A program made the position numbers and the translations under genes. Shown piece by piece: positions 37,214 through 46,386 of a stretch of 64,000 bases of DNA. Origin of the DNA: CAYNUJ01 sp964573255 (GTDB taxonomy: Bacteria > Bacteroidota > Ignavibacteria > Ignavibacteriales > Melioribacteraceae); contig CAZNJB010000005.1 of NCBI GenBank assembly GCA_964573255.1, forward strand, positions 55,120 through 119,119, written 5' to 3'. Numbering within the stretch: position 1 is the stretch's first letter; each line of letters starts with the position of its first letter. The notes beneath the pieces were generated by a model. The model did not search any database and was not told the origin of the DNA. It saw nothing but the letters and a program-made list of their open reading frames with translations.

Positions 37214-38929
37214 TTACTCCGCTGCTTTATAAACAATCTTGCCGCCGAGAATAGTATATTCCACTTTAGTGTTAGGAATATCCCAGTCGGGAATAGTAAG
37301 AATATCTTTCGAAAGAATTACAATATCGGCAAGTTTTCCTTCTGTTATGGAACCTTTGATGTTTTCCTCGAAAGCTGCATAGGCGCCATTAATTGTATAG
37401 GATTTCAAAGCTTCGATACGGGTCATTTTTTGTTCGGGAAAGAACTCTATTCCGTTTTTAGTTTTTCTGGTAACCGAAGCAAAGAAATTATCAAACGGAT
37501 TAATGCTTTCTACCGGAGTATCTGTGCCGTTGCAAACTATAGCCCCGGAATCAATGAGTTTTCTCCACACATAAGCCCCTCTCCGGGCTCTTTCTCTGCC
37601 GAGGCGCTCAATAACGAACGGGGCATCGGATGTGCAGTGAATTCCTTGCATCGCAGCAATTACTCCTAATTCGGCGAATCTGGGAATGTCTCTTGTGCTT
37701 AAATGTTGTGCATGTTCAATACGCCATCTGTATTCGTTCCCTGATGCAGTTTTCCCCAATATTTTTTCGTATAGATCGAGAACGAGTCTGTTTCCTCTAT
37801 CGCCGATTGCGTGTGTACAGACTTGAAATCCATTATCGAAAGCAATTCTCATCTCTTTTTCCAAGAGTTTCAACGGAGTAGTCATTATACCGGCATAATC
37901 GGGAAGATCGGAATAAGGTGTAAGCATCAATGCGCCGCGAGAGCCCAAAGCACCGTCAATATATCTTTTAATTGACCTAACCGTCAGTCGGTTATCTCCG
38001 TATCCGATAATTTTATAATCGGCTATTTTTGCAGCTAATGTGTCGGGATTATCTTCATAAATCATTACATATAATCTAGGCGAAATTAATCCTTCGTCTA
38101 TAAAGGATTTTATTCTGTCAATTTCTTCAAATGATTCTCCGGCATCGTGGAATGTTGTGATTCCGTTTCTTAAACATTCTTTAGCGGCTAAATTGAATTT
38201 ATTCCTTTCTATTTCCTCTATTCTCTCATTACTTAATTTGTTTAGATATTGTTCGTAAGCATTTGTAATCAATTCAGCAGCGTCTTCCTCGAAAATGCCA
38301 ATAGGATTGCCCAAAGTATCTTTCACAATATGTCCGCCTTCGGGGGCTTGGGTTGATGTGTCAATCCCTGCAATATCCATAGCCATTTTATTTGCAAACA
38401 CAGCATGACCACTGGCGTGTGTGAGCATTACAGGATTTCGTGGTACGGCTCGACTTAGCATATTGTGAAATGGATAACCGTTTATATTAGGTTCAACAGG
38501 TGGGTCCCATTTTTCCTGATGCCATCCTCTGCCCAAAATCCATTCACCTGGCTTCTTGTTCTGAGCCTCTTCAACCACCATTGCAATTATTTCATCCCAA
38601 TTCATTGCTTTGCTTAGATTCAAAATTGTGTTAGAGTTGCCCAGACTCATAAAATGTGCGTGGCTTTCAATTAAACCGGGGATTACCAACTTTCCTTTTG
38701 CATCTATTTGTTTGGTGGATTCTCCGATATAGGTTTTAATTAAATCATTTGTGCCAACGGCTTGAATTGTATCCCCTTTTACCGATATTGCTTCAGCCTC
38801 AGGCATGGACTCATCCATAGTTATAACTTTTGCATTTAATATTACCAAATCGGCTTGGGGTTTTTCGTTATTGCAAGATGTTAGCATAGCGGCACATGAA
38901 ATTATAAATAGAAACAGTATTCTTTTCAT
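37214..38929 (-). CDS. Amidohydrolase (YtcJ-like) lipoprotein
   Basis: 571 aa. Lipoprotein signal with lipobox L-T-S-C (Cys19). Then the amidohydrolase fold: metal-binding E-S-H-A-H-F, a flanking beta-sandwich at both ends, I-K-R-Y-I-D-G-A-L-G-S-R-G-A, H-A-I-G-D-R-G-N, and the late catalytic C-N-G-T-D-T-P-V. This is the YtcJ/long-chain N-acyl-amino-acid amidase type (about 540-570 aa). It should be anchored facing the periplasm. Followed at 5 bases by the PLP enzyme, which suggests use of a released amino acid, but that is inference. Confidence 0.9.
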   Translation of the reverse strand: MKRILFLFIISCAAMLTSCNNEKPQADLVILNAKVITMDESMPEAEAISVKGDTIQAVGTNDLIKTYIGESTKQIDAKGKLVIPGLIESHAHFMSLGNSNTILNLSKAMNWDEIIAMVVEEAQNKKPGEWILGRGWHQEKWDPPVEPNINGYPFHNMLSRAVPRNPVMLTHASGHAVFANKMAMDIAGIDTSTQAPEGGHIVKDTLGNPIGIFEEDAAELITNAYEQYLNKLSNERIEEIERNKFNLAAKECLRNGITTFHDAGESFEEIDRIKSFIDEGLISPRLYVMIYEDNPDTLAAKIADYKIIGYGDNRLTVRSIKRYIDGALGSRGALMLTPYSDLPDYAGIMTTPLKLLEKEMRIAFDNGFQVCTHAIGDRGNRLVLDLYEKILGKTASGNEYRWRIEHAQHLSTRDIPRFAELGVIAAMQGIHCTSDAPFVIERLGRERARRGAYVWRKLIDSGAIVCNGTDTPVESINPFDNFFASVTRKTKNGIEFFPEQKMTRIEALKSYTINGAYAAFEENIKGSITEGKLADIVILSKDILTIPDWDIPNTKVEYTILGGKIVYKAAE

Positions 38930-39063
38930 CTTTCCTTATGGTTTAATTAACAAGAAAATAAATATAGTAAAATTTTTAATCGATTGATATTACTTATAAT
39001 TCATTCTACTTTTTCAAAGTAAGAATTAGGGGATTATCTATTTATTGAAGTAACTAACAAAAT

Positions 39064-39097
39064 AAAAAAACAGCACAGGATTAAATCCCATGCTGTT
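39064..39097 (-). terminator. clpB terminator
   Basis: AACAGCA (39069-39075) pairs with TGCTGTT (39091-39097). Two mismatches separate it from an inner GGAT/ATCC stem with a TAA loop. On the minus strand seven T residues follow, starting 26 bases past the clpB stop. Confidence 0.85.
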
Positions 39098-39122
39098 TTT
39101 GTTAATCAATATTCTTTTCAAT

Positions 39123-41738
39123 TTATTTCTTGGTAAACTTCAATTTACCGTTATCTCTTTCTACAACAAGAGTATCACCACTTTGGAAATTGCCCATTAA
39201 TATCTCTGTTGCAAGCGGGTTAATCAAATACTTCTGAATAACGCGTTTCAAAGGCCTTGCACCAAATGAAACATCGTAGCCTCTTTGGATTAGCAAATCC
39301 TTCGCTTCATCAGAAATTTCCATCGAAATGTTCTTTTCTTGCAACATCTTCGAGACTCTATTAAGTTGAATATCAACTATTTTTACTAACTCGCTTTTCA
39401 GCAGAGGCTTAAATAGAACTATTTCATCAATTCTATTCAAAAATTCGGGGCGAATTGTTTGTCTAAGTAATTCGGTCAGTTGTTTCCTCATTTCGCCCAT
39501 AATTTCGAGATAATTATCTTCGTTGAATTCGCTCAATTTATCTTGAATAATATGTGAGCCCAAATTGGAAGTCATTATTATTATGGTATTTTTGAAATTA
39601 ACCGTTCTGCCTTGGTTATCGGTTAATCTACCGTCGTCTAGTACTTGAAGAAGTACATTAAAGACTTCCGGATGAGCTTTTTCAATTTCATCGAGCAGAA
39701 CAACTGAATAGGGTTTTCTGCGGACTGCTTCCGTTAACTGACCGCCTTCTTCATAACCAACATAACCGGGAGGTGCACCGATTAATCTACTGACAGAATA
39801 CTTCTCCATGTATTCCGACATATCAATTCTAATCATTGCCTGCTCATCGTTGAACAGAAATTCAGCGAGAGCTCTTGCTAATTCCGTTTTACCAACACCG
39901 GTCGTACCAATAAAAATAAAAGAACCGATTGGACGATTAGAATCCTGCAGTCCGGCTCTCGATCGGCGAATAGCATTAGCAACTGCGGTAACTGCTTCTT
40001 CCTGTCCCACAACTCGTTTGTGCAGTTCTTCTTCCATTCTGATTAATTTGCTGCGTTCGCTTTCGAGCATTCTGCTTACGGGAATGCCGGTCCATTTTGC
40101 AACAATTTCGGCAATATCTTCAGCGTCAATTTCTTCTTTCAATAATTTTGTATGTTTCTGAATTTCCGCTAATTTGACCGTTTCCTCTTTGATTTCTTTT
40201 TCGAGTTGTGTGATTTTTCCGTATCTAATCTCCGCTACTTTTCCAAGATCTCCTTCTCGTTCATATTTATCCGCTTCGGCTTTAGCATCTTCGATAGCGC
40301 TTTTCATTTCGCGAATTTTTTGAATGTGTTCCTTTTCGAGCAACCACTGGCTCTTTAATGAATTTCTCTTCTCTTCTAATTCGCTCAATTCTTTTTCAAT
40401 TTCTTTCAGTCTCTCTTCAGAGTGTTCATCTTTCTCTCTCTTAAGCGCTTCTTTTTCAATTTCCAATTGTTTGATTTTTCTTTCAAGGTTATCCAGCTCT
40501 TCCGGCATTGAGTTAATTTCAATTCTCAATTTAGAAGCTGCTTCGTCTATCAAGTCGATTGCTTTATCCGGAAGAAATCTATCGCTGATATATCTTGTAG
40601 AAAGTTGAACGGCAGCCACAATTGCTCCGTCGGTTATCCTAACGCCGTGGTGAACCTCGTAGCGTTCTTTCAATCCGCGTAAGATTGAAATCGCATCTTC
40701 TTCGCTTGGTTCTTGAACTATCACAGGTTGAAATCTTCTTTCAAGAGCAGCGTCCTTTTCGATATATTTCTTATATTCATTTAAAGTAGTTGCACCAATT
40801 GCATGAAGATCACCGCGTGCTAAAGCCGGTTTGAGAATATTAGCTGCGTCCATTGCACCGTCGGTTTTTCCGGCTCCTACTAACTGATGCAGCTCATCAA
40901 TAAACAAAATTATTTCGCCGTTTGAATCAACAACTTCTTTTATTACCGCTTTCAGCCTTTCTTCGAATTGACCGCGGAATTGTGTTCCGGCAACCAAAGA
41001 ACCGAGATCAAGCGCTACAATTCTTTTTGATTTTAAGTTTTCTGGCACATCTCCGGAAATTATTCGATGAGCTATACCTTCTGCGATGGCGGTTTTACCA
41101 ACGCCCGGTTCACCGATTAAAACGGGGTTGTTTTTCGTTCTTCTGGAAAGAACCTGAAGTACACGCCTGATTTCTTCGTCCCTTCCAATAACTGGATCGA
41201 GTTTACCGGAGCGTGCAAGTTCATTTAAATCGCGTCCGAATTTTTTCAGTGATTGATAAGTGTCTTCCTGATTCTGCGAAGTTACTCTTTGATTTCCGCG
41301 AACATCTTTTAATGCGGAAAGAATTTCATTTTTCGAAACGCCAAATTTTTGAAGCATTTCGCCGACATTGGTTTTTGCTTCGAACATCGCTAAAAGAAGA
41401 TGTTCGGAAGAAATATACTCGTCTTTGAATTTCTTTGCTTCTTCGCTTGCAACGTCGAAAAGTCGCGCGGTATTTTGGGATAACTGTTGATTACCCACAC
41501 CTGCGCCTGTAACTTTCGGTAGTTTTTCGAGTAACTCTACAATTTTAATTTTTAGAGTGTCAACCTGTTTGCCAACCTTAGACAATATCGAAACAGCAAT
41601 GTTTTCAGGGTCTTGAAGCATTGCTGCAAAGATATGTTCAGGTTCTACAAGTTGATTGTTATAATTTTGAGCAATTTCTACGGCAGATTGTACCGCTTCT
41701 TGTGCTTTTAAAGTCATTCTGTTAAAGTTAAATGCCAT
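39123..41738 (-). CDS. clpB: ATP-dependent disaggregase ClpB
   Basis: Hexameric chaperone that pulls proteins out of aggregates with DnaK. 871 aa. Double Clp-N repeat (1-150), AAA-1 with Walker A G-E-P-G-V-G-K-T-A, a long coiled-coil middle domain (about 410-530, rich in K/E heptads), AAA-2 with G-T-T-G-V-G-K-T-E, and the C-terminal D2 small domain. AGAGGA precedes the ATG. The 474-base region upstream contains two copies of a strong AGTTCA-N5-TGAACT palindrome. No CIRCE or HspR-type element was recognised. Confidence 0.97.
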   Translation of the reverse strand: MAFNFNRMTLKAQEAVQSAVEIAQNYNNQLVEPEHIFAAMLQDPENIAVSILSKVGKQVDTLKIKIVELLEKLPKVTGAGVGNQQLSQNTARLFDVASEEAKKFKDEYISSEHLLLAMFEAKTNVGEMLQKFGVSKNEILSALKDVRGNQRVTSQNQEDTYQSLKKFGRDLNELARSGKLDPVIGRDEEIRRVLQVLSRRTKNNPVLIGEPGVGKTAIAEGIAHRIISGDVPENLKSKRIVALDLGSLVAGTQFRGQFEERLKAVIKEVVDSNGEIILFIDELHQLVGAGKTDGAMDAANILKPALARGDLHAIGATTLNEYKKYIEKDAALERRFQPVIVQEPSEEDAISILRGLKERYEVHHGVRITDGAIVAAVQLSTRYISDRFLPDKAIDLIDEAASKLRIEINSMPEELDNLERKIKQLEIEKEALKREKDEHSEERLKEIEKELSELEEKRNSLKSQWLLEKEHIQKIREMKSAIEDAKAEADKYEREGDLGKVAEIRYGKITQLEKEIKEETVKLAEIQKHTKLLKEEIDAEDIAEIVAKWTGIPVSRMLESERSKLIRMEEELHKRVVGQEEAVTAVANAIRRSRAGLQDSNRPIGSFIFIGTTGVGKTELARALAEFLFNDEQAMIRIDMSEYMEKYSVSRLIGAPPGYVGYEEGGQLTEAVRRKPYSVVLLDEIEKAHPEVFNVLLQVLDDGRLTDNQGRTVNFKNTIIIMTSNLGSHIIQDKLSEFNEDNYLEIMGEMRKQLTELLRQTIRPEFLNRIDEIVLFKPLLKSELVKIVDIQLNRVSKMLQEKNISMEISDEAKDLLIQRGYDVSFGARPLKRVIQKYLINPLATEILMGNFQSGDTLVVERDNGKLKFTKK

Positions 41739-41831
41739 TTTATTTTCCTCTTCGTATTTAATCTTAATTTTATTAATGCAAAATTGATTTTTGAGGATTC
41801 AACAATTTAAGGATGAAAAGGTTTCCAAAAA

Positions 41832-41848
41832 AGTTCAAAAATTGAACT
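41832..41848. promoter_or_regulatory. Operator-like palindrome 1 upstream of clpB
   Basis: AGTTCA-AAAAT-TGAACT, perfect 6-bp arms, centred about 102 bases before the clpB ATG. On the minus strand it contains TTGAAC, which could double as a -35 hexamer. Shares arms and spacing with the copy at 41991-42011. Confidence 0.6.
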
Positions 41849-41990
41849 ATTTTTTTTGTGAACTTGATTGCTATAAAAAATAGATAAATAGTAATTAGAA
41901 GTGAATGTTGTTGGGATGTTGTTATTTCTCAAATGTGTCTGGATAATGCAGATAAGTGCCGGGGCAAGGTTGCAGAACAAAGAGAGATAA

Positions 41991-42011
41991 ATAGTTCAAA
42001 AAATGAACTAT
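41991..42011. promoter_or_regulatory. Operator-like palindrome 2 between clpB and mnmE
   Basis: ATAGTTCA-AAAAA-TGAACTAT, perfect 8-bp arms with a five-base spacer. Centred 161 bases from palindrome 1, about 212 bases before the mnmE ATG. Confidence 0.65.
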
Positions 42012-42212
42012 TGTTTGTGTGCAGGAAAAAATATTATTTGAGCCGGCCAGCAATTCAAAAGACTCAAGAGTCTGTTTAAGTTTGATTGCTTAATTATTGT
42101 GTTTTTAGTGCTGTTGAAGGCGTTAAGTCGCCATAACTGCTTATATTATAATAAGTTACAATTGCTAAAGAGCCTCAAAAAGGGTATATTTCGCAGTTCG
42201 AAAGGGAAAAAT

Positions 42213-43565
42213 ATGAATATTCATTTAGAAGATACAATCACCGCAATTGCCACTCCGCCCGGAGTTGGAGCCATTAGCGTAATTCGTGTTTCAGGACCGG
42301 AAAGTATTGATGTAGTCGGCAAAATTTTCAGTGGTAGAGTTTCTCTGCTCAAAGCCAAGAGCCATACAATTCATTACGGAAATATCATTTCCGGGGATGA
42401 GATTATTGACGATGTATTGGTTTCTATTTTCCGCGCTCCTAATTCGTACACCGGGGAAGATTCCGTAGAAATCAGTACTCACGGCAGTCCAATGGTTCAA
42501 CAGAAGATTATTTCTTTACTTCTCGATTCAGGGATACGTCTTGCGGAACCGGGGGAATTTACCCGTAGAGCCTTTTTAAATGGGAAACTGGATTTAGCAC
42601 AAGCGGAAGCTGTTGCAGATGTAATTAATTCTCGTTCAGAAGCCTCTCTCAGGGGAGCGAGGAATCAACTCGACGGACTCCTTTCTCAAAAGGTGGATAC
42701 ATTAAGAGAAGAATTGGTAAACATTTCTTCATTGCTGGAACTTGAATTGGATTTTGCCGAAGAAGATTTAGAATTCGTTTCCAAAAATGAAATAAGGCAG
42801 AAAATAGAAAACACAATCACAGAACTTGAGAATTTGCTTAAGACATATTCTTTTGGCAGGGTAATCAGGGACGGAGTAAATGTTGCGCTTGTTGGCAGAC
42901 CAAATGTCGGCAAATCATCATTGCTTAATTATATCCTCAAAGAATCGCGTGCAATTGTAAGCAGTATACCCGGAACTACTCGAGATGTAATCAGGGAAGA
43001 GGTGAGTATTGATGGGATTCTATTTCGTTTTTATGATACAGCCGGCATAAGAATTACCAGTGATGAAATCGAGAAGGAGGGGGTTCTTAGGAGTCGAGAG
43101 ACTGTTAAAACCTCTGATTTAGTGATCTTTATCAGCGACGCCACCGAAGGTTTTGACGATGAAGTATTTTCGGAATTGAAAAGCTTAACAAAAGAAGAAC
43201 GCATAATAAGCGTAATGAATAAAATCGACTTAAAACAGGGGGATAGGCTAAATATCCTCTCTGTCTCGGCAAAAACGGGTGAGGGAATGGAGATTCTCTT
43301 GAATCAACTCAAAATAAAATCTCTTGGCAGCGAAAATTATTCCGAAAAATCAGCTGTTGTTTCAAACATTCGTCATTTCGATGCATTAAAGAAGGCGAAA
43401 GAACATCTCCAAAATGCCATTACATCTCTCGAAAACAATATGACCGGAGAATTCCTGTCTGTAGATCTCAGAAACGCCGAAAGCTCGCTTGGCGAAATAA
43501 TAGGAAAAGTAACCACAGATGATATTCTCAACAATATATTTTCCAAATTCTGTATTGGGAAATAA
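42213..43565 (+). CDS. mnmE: tRNA uridine-5-carboxymethylaminomethyl modification GTPase MnmE
   Basis: With MnmG installs the cmnm5 group on wobble uridines. 450 aa from ATG 42213 (AAAGGGAA upstream); the longer in-frame start at 42099 adds 38 residues unlike any MnmE. N-terminal tetrahydrofolate-binding domain (T-I-T-A-I-A-T-P-P-G-V-G-A-I), helical domain, inserted G domain with G-R-P-N-V-G-K-S-S, D-T-A-G-I-R and N-K-I-D, and the catalytic C-terminal C-I-G-K. In many bacteria mnmE lies near the replication origin, which fits the two parS sites directly after it. Confidence 0.97.
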   Translation: MNIHLEDTITAIATPPGVGAISVIRVSGPESIDVVGKIFSGRVSLLKAKSHTIHYGNIISGDEIIDDVLVSIFRAPNSYTGEDSVEISTHGSPMVQQKIISLLLDSGIRLAEPGEFTRRAFLNGKLDLAQAEAVADVINSRSEASLRGARNQLDGLLSQKVDTLREELVNISSLLELELDFAEEDLEFVSKNEIRQKIENTITELENLLKTYSFGRVIRDGVNVALVGRPNVGKSSLLNYILKESRAIVSSIPGTTRDVIREEVSIDGILFRFYDTAGIRITSDEIEKEGVLRSRETVKTSDLVIFISDATEGFDDEVFSELKSLTKEERIISVMNKIDLKQGDRLNILSVSAKTGEGMEILLNQLKIKSLGSENYSEKSAVVSNIRHFDALKKAKEHLQNAITSLENNMTGEFLSVDLRNAESSLGEIIGKVTTDDILNNIFSKFCIGK

Positions 43566-43569
43566 ATCG

Positions 43570-43583
43570 TTTCACGTGAAACT
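43570..43583. promoter_or_regulatory. parS site 1 (ParB binding)
   Basis: GTTTCACGTGAAAC, a perfect 14-bp palindrome identical to the core of the conserved bacterial parS sequence (TGTTTCACGTGAAACA). It starts five bases after the mnmE stop codon. Confidence 0.85.
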
Positions 43584-43635
43584 GTGAAAGATGAATTTCA
43601 TCATTTTTCTGTTGAGGGGGAGATAAGTTTTGAGC

Positions 43636-43649
43636 GTTTCACGTGAAAC
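43636..43649. promoter_or_regulatory. parS site 2 (ParB binding)
   Basis: A second exact GTTTCACGTGAAAC, 66 bases from the first, with the additional 3' A of the consensus. Confidence 0.87.
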
Positions 43650-43962
43650 AAAGTTAAACATTCGTTTAATTTTTTCGGTAAAAGTTTAATGATCAGTGTA
43701 TTAGCCATTGTGAAAGTTTTTGAGAGGGTAGATAAAATTCCTACATTAACAGCTCGCATGCATTTAAAAAGTTTTTGATGAGTTGTATCTCCTTAACAAG
43801 TTCTAAAATTTCACATAGTTTTTTCGGGGGGCGTTTTTGCCGGGATTATTTGTCTCATGCTTTGAATTGTTGCCAAAAGAAGGACTCGGTTAATAAAAGT
43901 TGTTCGGTTTTCCTGTGGTGTTGTTTTCAGGCAATCTTCTTGGATGTTGAAAGGTTTGTTTA

Positions 43963-44652
43963 TTATAAAATGTTTTCCATCAGCCAATCGTGAAGCGGCT
44001 GAAGTTTTTGAAATGTGTTGATCGTAAATTTTATAATGTCGGTGTTTTTTAAGCTTTCAACATTTTCTTCTTTGTAGGCATAAACACCTTTAAATAGAAG
44101 CAATTCGGCATATTTGTATTCTTTATCAAAACCATGTGGGACTTTTTTATATTTTTTGCCGCCAAGGCTAAATCCCATCTTTTTTATTTTGTCGCAAATA
44201 ACGGTCAATTCTTCGGCATACTTTTCGATTGAAACGATTTTGCGATACTGTTTTAAATGAAGTTTTGTGAACTCATACATTCCAAGTGCAATTAAAAAGG
44301 ATTTCGGATCTATGTGAAAGTATAGACCGCTCGATTCCATTTTCTTTCCGCTTCCTTCCCAGAAAATAATGCCTAAGTTTGTCTTATAAGGATTTTTATT
44401 TTTACTGAAGCGAGCATCACGATAAATTCTGAAAATTGATTTGTTGATTTTAGGGATTGCCTGAAAGTCCGGATTGATGTCCATTAAATGCAGACCGACT
44501 TCTTCCACAAAAGCCTGAGCAGGTTTTAAAAATTTCTCTTCGTACATTTGCCGATGCTCGTTAAACCATTCTCGGTTATTATTCTTATCCAGTTTTCTCA
44601 AGAAGTAAAGAGTTTCAAAAGGAAAGTTCTCCAAATATTTTCTGTCGGTCAT
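43963..44652 (-). CDS. DUF2461 family protein
   Basis: 229 aa, matching the usual ~220 aa length. Family hallmarks: F-L-R-K-L-D-K-N-N-N-R-E-W-F-N-E-H-R near the N-terminus, then F-R-I-Y-R-D-A-R-F-S-K-N-K-N-P-Y-K-T-N, and Y-F-H-I-D-P in the middle. Function of the family is unknown; no catalytic motif is evident. It appears monocistronic. The 250-base upstream region holds only the short ATATG tandem repeat. Confidence 0.9.
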   Translation of the reverse strand: MTDRKYLENFPFETLYFLRKLDKNNNREWFNEHRQMYEEKFLKPAQAFVEEVGLHLMDINPDFQAIPKINKSIFRIYRDARFSKNKNPYKTNLGIIFWEGSGKKMESSGLYFHIDPKSFLIALGMYEFTKLHLKQYRKIVSIEKYAEELTVICDKIKKMGFSLGGKKYKKVPHGFDKEYKYAELLLFKGVYAYKEENVESLKNTDIIKFTINTFQKLQPLHDWLMENIL

Positions 44653-44860
44653 AATATCTCCATATTAAATTGTTTCTCTTTCCTAAGCCATTCAATATTA
44701 ACATCTGATTTTCAACTTCTACTTACAAAATAGAATGTTCATTTATTAAACACAAATTTCATCAGATTGATGTTACCCAAGCATTCTGGCTGACTCAATT
44801 AGGCTGCGGTAAATAATAGGATTTTATTGGGGTGACGAATGGAGAAAGATTGATGGAATG

Positions 44861-44875
44861 ATATGATATGATATG
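44861..44875. repeat. ATATG tandem repeat (three units)
   Basis: Three perfect five-base units (ATATG) preceded by ATG, downstream of the ATPase gene in the 250-base gap before DUF2461. Too short to mean much. Confidence 0.6.
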
Positions 44876-44902
44876 AAAAAATGGATTGATATAAATGTGA
44901 TG

Positions 44903-46255
44903 CTAATGATTATTTAATGTTTTAACAACATCAACAGCAGAAAAATAATTTCCGTTCTGTGTAACAATTTCTTTTTTGCCGAAAACCACCTTAATTACCT
45001 TTGCGTCTTGTAGAAAAGGAATCTTCTTTATTATTTCATCCAAAGATTTTAATTCCAACTCGACATTAATTTTATTTGTCCACTTTACTTTTCCAACTAT
45101 AAATTGATTCGTATTCGCCTCTTTTGAGACGATATCAATTTCTACATCCTTCGTCCAATATCTTTTTCCACGTGAAAAATTTCCTCTTTTGATAAATAAC
45201 GCAGGTATGCTTTCTCGGCATAAATCTTCATAAGTTTCCGAAACATAGCTTTCCCAACTTGAAATCAACTTCTTTTTTATCAAATCTTCTTTTTCCAATT
45301 CGATTAATGATCTGTTCGGAAGAACAAAAGAAAAATTAAATCGTATAAATGGGTCTTTAATTCTGTAAAAAGATTTTTTTGCAGTTTTCTCATTTTCCCC
45401 AAAAGGTATTTCTCTTTTTAAATAATCTAATTCAATCAGAAACTGAAGAGGCTTCGAAATATGTGTTGCTGGCTTCTGCAATCTGCCGGCAATTTCACTA
45501 AGTTTATTGACTCCTGAAGCAATTAACGAAAGTATGGAATTAATTTGCAGGGAAGTTCTCATTTCATCTAGAAAGAGCAGAGTCGGTTCATTATAATACA
45601 AACCGGATTTTTTCAATACAAGATTAATCAAAGCCTTTTCGAGTGAGCGGAATTTGGCTCTTTCTTCCCAATATTTTGGAACGCCGCCCCAAACCGAATA
45701 TTCTTCAACTGCTTTTTCGGGAGATACATGCAACGCTTCCGATAAATGGAAAACGGAAAGGGAATCCAGTTTTAAATTTAATTTTGCTCTTTCGTATAAA
45801 GGCGCTTTAGAATTATTAAATAGATTTGTCATTCTGCTATGCGAACTTCCGCAAAGAATAAGATTTACCCTTTTTAATTTACCTGAGTCAAAATATTTCT
45901 GAATGATTCCAGGTAATTCTGGGGCGGTTTTTGCTAAGTAAGGAAATTCATCAAGTACTATCGTTCTCTTTTTATTTGCAACTTCGGATAAAGCGGAGAA
46001 GAAGGAATCCCAATCTGTGAATTTAACACTGTCAAATCCGACAATCTTTTCTGCAATTCTAGTTTGTAGATCACTTATTTGGAGTGGTTTTTCTCGTGAG
46101 TCGGCAAGGTAATAAATATCATTGTTCCCGATTACCTCTAGTAACAACTCGGTTTTACCAATTCCTCTTCTGCCATAGAGAAGTATTAATCCGCCATCTT
46201 TTTCTCTTAAACTTGATTTAACAGAAGCAATTTCCCTTTTACGATATTGATTCAT
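44903..46255 (-). CDS. AAA/STAND-type ATPase with C-terminal DUF234 domain
   Basis: 450 aa. N-terminal P-loop (G-R-R-G-I-G-K-T-E, about 28-36), Walker B as T-I-V-L-D-E-F-P-Y, sensor-like L-C-G-S-S-H-S. Then a winged helix (about 240-290) and a C-terminal DUF234 PD-(D/E)xK-like domain with V-E-I-D-I-V and V-G-K-V-K-W. In family members the latter is usually V-G-E-C-K-W; here Lys replaces the acidic residue, so nuclease activity may be lost. This family is common in archaea and patchy in bacteria. It stands alone, with a 9-bp palindrome just upstream of its start and no obvious ribosome-binding site. Role unknown. Confidence 0.85.
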   Translation of the reverse strand: MNQYRKREIASVKSSLREKDGGLILLYGRRGIGKTELLLEVIGNNDIYYLADSREKPLQISDLQTRIAEKIVGFDSVKFTDWDSFFSALSEVANKKRTIVLDEFPYLAKTAPELPGIIQKYFDSGKLKRVNLILCGSSHSRMTNLFNNSKAPLYERAKLNLKLDSLSVFHLSEALHVSPEKAVEEYSVWGGVPKYWEERAKFRSLEKALINLVLKKSGLYYNEPTLLFLDEMRTSLQINSILSLIASGVNKLSEIAGRLQKPATHISKPLQFLIELDYLKREIPFGENEKTAKKSFYRIKDPFIRFNFSFVLPNRSLIELEKEDLIKKKLISSWESYVSETYEDLCRESIPALFIKRGNFSRGKRYWTKDVEIDIVSKEANTNQFIVGKVKWTNKINVELELKSLDEIIKKIPFLQDAKVIKVVFGKKEIVTQNGNYFSAVDVVKTLNNH

Positions 46256-46269
46256 AGACTTTTGAAATT

Positions 46270-46290
46270 ATTATGTTTCTCAAACATAAT
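46270..46290. promoter_or_regulatory. Perfect palindrome immediately upstream of the ATPase gene
   Basis: ATTATGTTT and AAACATAAT flank CTC. The repeat ends 14 bases before the ATG at 46255, so it would overlap the promoter or the leader mRNA. Candidate autoregulatory operator or RNA hairpin. Confidence 0.5.
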
Positions 46291-46386
46291 GTTTGTCTTT
46301 CATAATATCAATCGGCTAGACTGAATGCAAGTGACAAAATCATATGTTAACTAACATTTAAGTAATACCAAATAAATTTAACGAAA

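Larger units (their letters stand above)
41739..42212. other. Divergent intergenic region, 474 bp, between clpB and mnmE
   Basis: AT-rich, with two operator-like palindromes and a third half-site (TGAACT 41859-41864). No convincing open frame: the plus-strand frame from 42099 is only an upstream extension of mnmE. No RNA gene recognised. Confidence 0.6.
43566..43962. other. Intergenic region, 397 bp, with two parS sites
   Basis: Holds the two parS sites and a small GATGA/TCATC hairpin (43591-43603) between them, followed by ATTTTTC, a weak mnmE terminator at best. A 72-codon frame at 43775-43993 is Cys- and Ser-rich, overlaps the DUF2461 gene end and is not called. No DnaA-box cluster was seen. 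Confidence 0.6.

Noticed and set aside
42099..42212. Longer N-terminus for MnmE
   Set aside because: The 38 extra residues do not resemble MnmE, and the internal ATG at 42213 has a good ribosome-binding site.
43775..43993. 72-codon plus-strand frame after the parS sites
   Set aside because: Overlaps the DUF2461 gene on the other strand, has a Cys/Ser/Phe-rich composition and no ribosome-binding site.
45170..45190. Third parS-like sequence (TTCCACGTGAAA)
   Set aside because: Symmetry is broken next to the CACGTG core and it lies inside a coding region; probably chance.
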